NCBI RefSeq assembly: GCF_017654505.1
Contig: NC_054538.1
Span: forward strand, 66,098,524 to 66,162,523
Reading direction: 5' to 3'
Source of the DNA: Polyodon spathula
Lineage: Eukaryota; Chordata; Actinopteri; Acipenseriformes; Polyodontidae
DNA length: 64,000 nt
Positions 51,985 through 60,524 of this stretch are shown piece by piece. Under the pieces are notes generated by a model, which was given only the letters and a program-made list of their open reading frames with translations, was not told the origin of the DNA and did not search any database. Each line of letters begins with the position of its first letter. Position 1 is the stretch's first letter. The position numbers were made by a program, and so were the translations under genes.

Positions 51985-53134
51985 AACTGTTAAGTTTGTT
52001 AAACTGTATGACTCATTTTTTTCCTTAAAGGTTGGAATCAAATTTTTGTATTTTAAAAAAGAATGGTGTCAAATTGTTTTTTTTTGTATAATCCTTCATT
52101 ACAAATAGACATAAAATAAAGACATTATATAAAGTAAGAGAAAGCTCTGTATTGTCTGACATTATTTTCAGAAGCTCTGCACCCTAAGTAATAACCCTAA
52201 TAAGGTATTATGTACATTAACAATGCTCTGGGAATGCCAAGTGGTGTTAAACTATGTAATGTTTAAAATGCACTTAATTTCCTTTGGGAGAATTATATGT
52301 TACATATTGTGAAATACAGAGACTGTGTCCTGCCTCCACAGAAGATTTTCCTTTATTCCTAATTGCAACATACATAATGACATGTTTGCAACAGAAAGCA
52401 TGTCATTCCCGTCTAGCTGTAAAATCCACATTTTAATACTAGTTCTAAGAATAATCTTCAACTTTCATTGGAACTGGATACAGTATTCCATTTTTATCGA
52501 TTTTAGAGCAGCAGTATAAGATTGGATAAGCGATTCTCAGAAAGCCTGTTTATCTCGCTATACTGAAACTACTATTCTTAACTGTATTGTAAGATGTTAG
52601 AGTATTCTGTATGTGTTATTTGTCCACTACAATCTTTTTTCAGCCATGTTTGTGTCCACCACATTCATTCACAATAAACTGCAGGAGAGAGATCTAGTTA
52701 CAAAAATTATTTTAAAAATATTAGTTTAAATACTGGACATTTTAGGCACTTGGATTTAATTTATCTTTAACAATAAAAATTTGTGTCATCTGCCATATGT
52801 TTTAGATAGCACGTTACACTAACTGCAGTGGAATTGCAGTACAGTGTTACATGTGCAGTTGAAATCACAGGCAAAAGACTATGTAATTACAAAAGGCCCT
52901 AGCAACTGCTAACCTTTTGTATTGCTGTTGCATTGTAACTTCATAACCACATGTCACTGCTGTTTCTACAATTACTAGCAGGGTGCTAGCATCGGCCATA
53001 CCACTTTGAGTAAGCCTGATCTCAGAAGCTAAGCAAGGTTGGGCTTAGTACTTGGAAACCACCTGAAAAACCATGTGCTGTAGAAAGCTGATGTAGTCCC
53101 CCTACTAGACATTAAATAGGACTACTAATTATTA

Positions 53135-53183
<49 letters not shown>

Positions 53184-56100
53184 CATCAAAGGTATTTCTG
53201 ATATAAGCCCCGTTTATACATTATTGGTCTAGCCTGCCATGAAAGGAGATAACCTTGGAATGTCTCTGCAGCAACAATAGCGTGCTGTTCTTCACAACAG
53301 AACCGACGATGTAAAAAAAAAAAATACTTTGTTTTCATGCTATATAAAATAAATGGCTTGCAAATCAAATCTCGCAAAAACAGAGGTTGCATTTTCGCAG
53401 TATAAAATCTAGGAGCATAGTGCTATGATGAGGACTGTCTTCCTCACTTCCACTCTATGTCAAAAGCACAATGGATTCAGACACAACCAACCACAGGTTC
53501 CCTGATGCTGTATGCTTGTTTTCTTAGGGTTCAACACAGAAGATCATTTTTTTACTTAAAATTATTAGAGCTCCCCAAGTTGTTTTTCTCAAACACACCA
53601 AGAAAGTGCTGCTGTGGGATATACATTTACATGAATATGTCTGTATTATAAAACAATAACTGAAATTAATTCAATTACAATGACACTATTTGGGCTCACA
53701 CACACATTCTGCCAGATAAACAGGTAATACAGCTGTAGTGGACCATTCTATTCCTTCTTTCAGCACATTCCATTACTATAATGGACAAAAGGGTAGATTA
53801 AGGGAACAGCAATCAACAGCATGACATGACCCACAGCCAATAGATTGATGCAGCCATAGAATTACACTTCAGCGTTAAATGTGGAATTTCTCATGGGCCA
53901 CGTAAGAAAGTCATTCTACTGATGAAAGTAAAAATCAAATGCATTTTGAACACACTCTGTCCTCTGAAACATGTGCTGTCAGCCGATCGCTTCTTTTCAC
54001 TCTGCAGGCCCGCCATGCAGCCAACCCAGAGTTACTGCGCCGAAGGACAATGCAGCTCTGGGTAGCTTACAGGCAAGCCCGCAAGCGCCTGGTCAGTCTA
54101 CAGGGGTCGCTAGTGCATAGTGAGCCGAGGATACCCTAGCTGACCTACTCCCTCATCACCCAAGGCAGGGCTCGGCCAATTGTGCGCCGACCCCTGGGAA
54201 CTCCCGTCCACGGTCGGCAGTGGAATAGCCTGGACTCAAACTGTAGACCTCCAGGCTACACGGCGCATCCTGCACTCCACGCGGAGAGCTTTTGCCGATG
54301 ACGTCACTCGGGAGCCCCCAAAGTTACTTATTTTTGAGCATTTTAACCCTTTGTCCAGGTCCGACATTACAATTTTCCCTTTCCAGTTCAATGTCGGTCC
54401 CTGTCAATGGCCGAGTGAGATCGATAGGAGCCGAATGAAGCCAAAAAAATAAAAAATAAAAACGTGCCTTTGATAGCTCCATGCACCACAGAGATAACAC
54501 AGACACAAAGGAGATAGCTGCTTCTACATCCAGCGCTCAAAGAATATCACGTACATTTGCAGAGCTTTTTGAGATGTTATAGTAATAAAATAATGACTTG
54601 GATCGCATTACTGAAGAGTTGTAAAATGAGTAATCAGGAGTGGATTTATCAGCATGCATGTCTTTAAAGAGGTATGTGAAAAATCCAATGAACAAGGGGT
54701 GGGGCTTGGCTGGAGATGCAGTACTGAGTGTCCTTTTGCGAGTCAATGCCTTTTAAACCTGTTTTAAAAAATATTTTAAACAATGTGTGTAAAATAAACA
54801 GCATTTGTGAAAATAAATTGGACCTGAAGCACCTGACTAGCGCTGAATAAATGGACCGCTAAGGGTTAAAGGATGGTATGTCACAAATCAAGCCCTCTTA
54901 GTCGTCACATTGTGCACAGCTCACTTTCTACTTTAGGGGCAATGTGCCCCAGTGCAATGCATAAGAATGTGGTTAACATCTGGTCAACAAATTGACTTAG
55001 TAGTGGATATGACCATGTAGCTTCTAATGCATCGTTTATGTGTAAATACAGCTCAGGCCAAATGTTTTACATTACCCTACAGAATGATCTAATTTTGCTT
55101 CATGAAGTCGAATGAAACCTGTTGAATAATGTTGCGTTAACATATTGAACAAAAATCTGACAAAAATTAAAAAATGTGATATTTCAAAATCTAACATGAA
55201 ATACTGCACAACTATTACGGCTTCTGGTAGACATTTGTGATACCATTTTGTAGTTTACGTGATTACATGAGGTTAAATCAAAGATTTAAATTGCGTTCCT
55301 ATAGTTATTTTTTTTAAAGTGATGTCTCAAGCCTAAACATTTAATAGATCAATTTAAAAAAAAAATAGTCAGAGAAAAAAAGGGACCATGAACAAAGTAC
55401 ACAGAAAGAGTACTTGGAACTGCAAACGCAAGTCAAAAAGGAAGTTAGAAAGGCCAAGAGAGAGATAGAAATGAACATTGCCAAGGGGACTAAAATCAAT
55501 ACCAAAAAGTTTTTCCAATATTATAACAGCAAAAGAACATTCAAGGAGGATATAAATGGCAAAATCATAGATGAAGAGAAAAAAAATAGCAAATATATTA
55601 AATGACTACTTTTCACAAGTTTTTACAAAGGAGGATACGGACAACATGCCCCACATGTCATCCAGTTCCTATCCAGTTTTAAATAACTTTAGCATAAAAG
55701 AGGCAGAACTGTTAAAGGGACTAGGAGCTCTTAAAATAAACAAATCCCTGGGCCAGATGAGATTCTCCCAATTTACAAACTGCTAATTAAGATCATGCAA
55801 CAGTCTCTTGAGACATGGTTTACCGACAGACTGGGGAATTGCAAACGTAATACCAATCCACAAAAAGGGAGTCAAAACCAAACCAGTTAAATACAGACCA
55901 ATATACCTGACTTCTATTATATGTAAACTTACGGAAACTATAATAAGATCCAAAATGGAAAAATATCTATATGGCAACAGTATCCTAGGAGTCAGTCAGC
56001 ATGTTTTTAGGAAAGGGAGATCATGTCTAACTAGCTTGCTTGAATTCTTTGAGGCTGCAATATCGACAATGGATAATTGCAAAGCATATGACATGGTTTA

Positions 56101-59100
56101 TTTAGATTTCAGTAGGGATTCAAGGAAATGCATACTCATGGATTAGGGAGTGGTTAACAAGTAGAAAACAGAGAGTACTGATTAGAGGAGAAACCTCAGA
56201 ATGGAGTGAGGTAACCAGTGAAGTACCACATGGATCAGTATTAGGTCCTTTGCTCTTCCTAATCTACATTAATGACACAGATTCTGGTATAGTAAGCAAA
56301 CTTATTAAATTTGCAGACGACACAAAAATAGGAGGAGTGGCAAACATTGCTGCAGCAGCAAAAGTCAAAATGATCTAGAGAGCATTCAGAACTGGGTAGA
56401 CACATGGCAAATGACTCTGAAATCAAAGAAGGAATCTTTGAAAAAAAGATGTAGGAATTTATGTTGACTCAGAAATGTCTTCATCTAGACAATGTGTGGA
56501 AGCTATATAAAAAAAAGGCCAACAAAATGTTCAGATATACACAGAGAAAGGTACTGAATTTAAAGTAAGGAAAATAATGTTAAAACTTTACAATGCATTA
56601 GTAAGACCTCATCTAGAATACTGTGTTCAGTTCTGGTTCACCTCGCTATAAAAAGGATATTGCTGCTCTAGAAAGAGTGCAAAGAAGAGCGACCAGAATT
56701 ATTCCTGGTTTAAAAAGCTTGACAGGGTAAAAGAATTGAATCTATTCAGTCTTGAAGAAAGAAAACTATGCCGCGATCTAATTCAAGCATTCAAAATCTA
56801 AAAAGGGATTGACAATGTCGACCCAGGGGACTTTTTAGGCCTGAAGAAAGAAACAAGGACCAGGGGTCACAACTGGAGATTAGATAAAGGGGTATTCAGA
56901 ACAGAAAATAGGAGGCACTTTTTTACACAGAGAATTGTGGGAGTCTGGAATCAGCTCCCTAGTAATGTTCAAGCTGACACCCTGGGATCCTTCAAGAAGC
57001 TGCTTGATCAGATTCTGATCAATAAGCTACTAACAACCAAGATTGCCTCCTGTTATGTGTACCCTTTCTTATGCTCCCCAAATGTTAAGCCTCCCTTTAA
57101 TTACCTACAATATATGCACTGGAGGGATTACATTTGGGGAGCAGCTTTTAATAAGCAAACAATTCTCATTTTTAATTATTGCTTTTAAAATGTGTTTCTA
57201 TTAATTTAATTCAACATGCATAATCATCTGACTGCAACATTTAGGTCAGCAGCAACACAAGCATTCTGCTGTGTGTTAAATAAGCATGTATTTATTTATT
57301 TATTTATTCGTTCATTTAAATGCTTTTGTGACAATGAGTAGCTGGAGAAGTCAGGCAAGAGTTTCAGTGCATTCCATCTATATAACTATACATGTAATGC
57401 CCACAAATACTGAGAATGTAAGTCATTTTAGAAACAAATCTCTCTTCTGCAGTGGCTGTAAATGTCTGATCATAGGATATGCCACGTGAATCCAACTGTG
57501 TTAAAGTTGAATGCAGCAAAAACCACCATTTGTTGTGATAGAGCAAGACCACTGACTTGTTTAACATGTGACAAGGAGATATACTGTAGTGGTCCAAATC
57601 ATAGAAAACTTGCAGATCTGTAATAATTAATATTACTATAGAAAACATAAACAAAAAAAAAACAGTTACAACTAATTGCTTGTAGTACTGAAACATTTTA
57701 TAAGCTAACACATGCACATAGCAACACAGTTTTCTGTTTTTTTGTCTTGTTTCTTGTTTGTTTCACAATAAAAAATATTTTGCATCTTCAAAGTAGTAGG
57801 CATGTTGTGTAAATCAAATGATATAAACCCCCAAAAAATCCATTTTAATTCCAGGTTGTAAGGCAACAAAATAGGGAAAATGCCAAGGGGGGGTCAATAC
57901 TTTCGCAAGCCACTGTAGTATTTGAATCTATTATTGGAGTTTGGAGGTGAAAAAAAGATTCATTTTAGGAAAAAGGGACTCTGTCTCAGCTTCTTACTTA
58001 CAAAAACTGAGTGTTACCACCCACACTGCAGAATAACTGTTAGAAAGGAAGAGATACTTTCCATGCTGGGTGATGTCACCTCATCTGTCCACTCCTCATT
58101 AGTGGACTCATTCAAACCACATATTTCACAGGACATTATTAACACTTAAATTACGCAGTCCAGCAAGAAGCACGGGGGTGTATTAAATTAATTCAAACAG
58201 TGTTGGACCTTAATACCGCCAGCATCGAAATACTTAATCTTTTATGTCAACTAACACCTCTAACTGTGCAAGTCAGTTTATTTAATGGATTTCTTTCACT
58301 AACAACATATAAAACACCAGGGACCTATGTATTTTATTGATCTAAAATGACAGTGGTATTATGACCCTCCACTGTGAGATCAACTGGATACACCCCACGG
58401 TCTGTAATATTTAACATTTTTTAGGTAGAGTACCACAAGCCCAGCCAGGTGTTAGTAATGTCGAATGGACTGACGTAAATATCTTAGTTCAAATAGAACA
58501 CAATGTGCAATGAGTGATTGCATTGCATCCCTCTATATCTCCCATGTTGTGATTTTGAAGAGCATAAACGCTGGATGCTGGTGTGATTTGGTTAGCTCTG
58601 GCCAATCCATGGAAAGTAAGAGATAGAAAGAGTTAGCTAATTAAGAATGTGGAATAGTTCTTACTGTGAATGTGTTTTCTATAGATTTCCTATAATAATA
58701 AATTAAACATTCTTTATTTCCACTATAGTAAACACCCCACCACAGGAGACGATATTGAGTGGAGTGCAAAATCTCTATCTATACTACATGGAAAGTAATG
58801 AACATTATTGTTGCTGTGAAAATGTAGATTTCTATGAAACATTTTTTTTTTTTTAAATAAATACACTTCATACTTCATAATAAAAGTAATGTATTTGTAT
58901 TTCTAAGTGTTTTAGTTTTTTCATGTCCTATTTTTCAGAGTGACTGCAGCCACGCATGTCAAAATTGTCACAGACTGGATATTGCATTTACTTATAATAA
59001 AATTAATCAGTTTAGAATTAATTACTTCAAACAGGTATGAAGTATCAGCTTCATATCATTTACATTTTTTTTTTTTTTTTTAATTAAAAATGATCATTTC

Positions 59101-60481
59101 AATAGCAACACTAAGTTGATCAAGCTGGGTCGTAACACAGAGCCTTGTACAGCATGTAGTGTACAACTAAGGCTACTACCCTGCTGATGGGGTGCAGCAA
59201 CATATCAAAAACTATATTGCAGATATGCCTGTGGCAATCTAGGATAAACACCAGACTGTTTGGGCAGTTTTTTTAATGTATTGCTTGTTTTATTAATTCA
59301 GGTATATTTTTAATATCTGATTTTTAGGGATGTCCATGCATATATTAAACATGATACAAAGTGAAAATGTGCCAGTTTCTCAAATAGTAGTATAGGACTG
59401 AGCCCCTTTCAAATGCCAGCTGTGTGAATCCCCCCCGTCCCCGGTTAAAGTCTTCAGAACACTAATAACACTAAAGAGTAGAATGAGTCACTTTAAAAGT
59501 TCAATTTCATCAATTTGTAGGCAGACCTATTTAATGGAGAACTCATTTTATTTTCAAAAGCTTACAAAACTAATGCACTGTCAAATCATTTAAGCTTAAA
59601 ACCAATTAACCTTTAGAGGTTTTATTCAGACTTTGGTGTTCAAAACTGATGTACTGTAGACAAATCACAAGTTTAATATTTAAAACCCTACAACGAAATC
59701 TGCCTAAGAAATTACTTTCAGTAAATTACCATATTGTCCATTTTGATTATTTAAACAAAGTGGGTACTAGCAACCAGCAAATGCCCAGATAGAAGGCGTG
59801 CATACAAACCTGTAAACAAACTGATATAACTCTTATAGATAACAGGGCCAACTGATTTAGTCTATACGCCGTCATATGTTGACATACAATTAACAGCATT
59901 AAGTATGTTACTCAGAGATTCTAAAGGATAAAATCAGCAATAGAGACAGAATACAGCTAGGTCTGTACAATATAAGGTAGGATAGTGCCACGAAAGAACA
60001 AATGGCTTTATGCATATATTTTAGATGGCAGTGACCATTTCATGTGTAACCAAACCTTGTAAAAAAGCATGGTTCTATATCCTGACAGTCCGAGGTCAAC
60101 CAGTGCAATAGGGGCTATTGCAACCCTAATTCCACTCCATCAAAGAACTAGAGTAGCAGACCACATATGCTGCATCAGCCATGCTGCAGATTCTCCACCA
60201 GAATTCAATAGATGTACTCATCTATTTGGAATCTACAAAAAATATGACCTGTTTTATTTCCTAGGTTGTATGTATGATAATTCTGCATATGACAGGTTTA
60301 ACAAATGCTACATTTGACACTATACTAAAATAAGGGGGTTCAGCTCTGTCACCTTACAAGATAGTTACCAGCGGTTATGAGCCTACATGACAATAAAGCA
60401 TACTGTCTGTTTTATGATTCGTCAAACTAAATAAATCCATCTGTACAGACCAAGCATAGTTGTCTTCTTATATATAAACAT

Positions 60482-60524
<43 letters not shown>

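Noticed and set aside
52989..53092. Functional 5S rRNA gene
   Set aside because: Two internal deletions and many substitutions, and no poly-T terminator directly after the 3' end.
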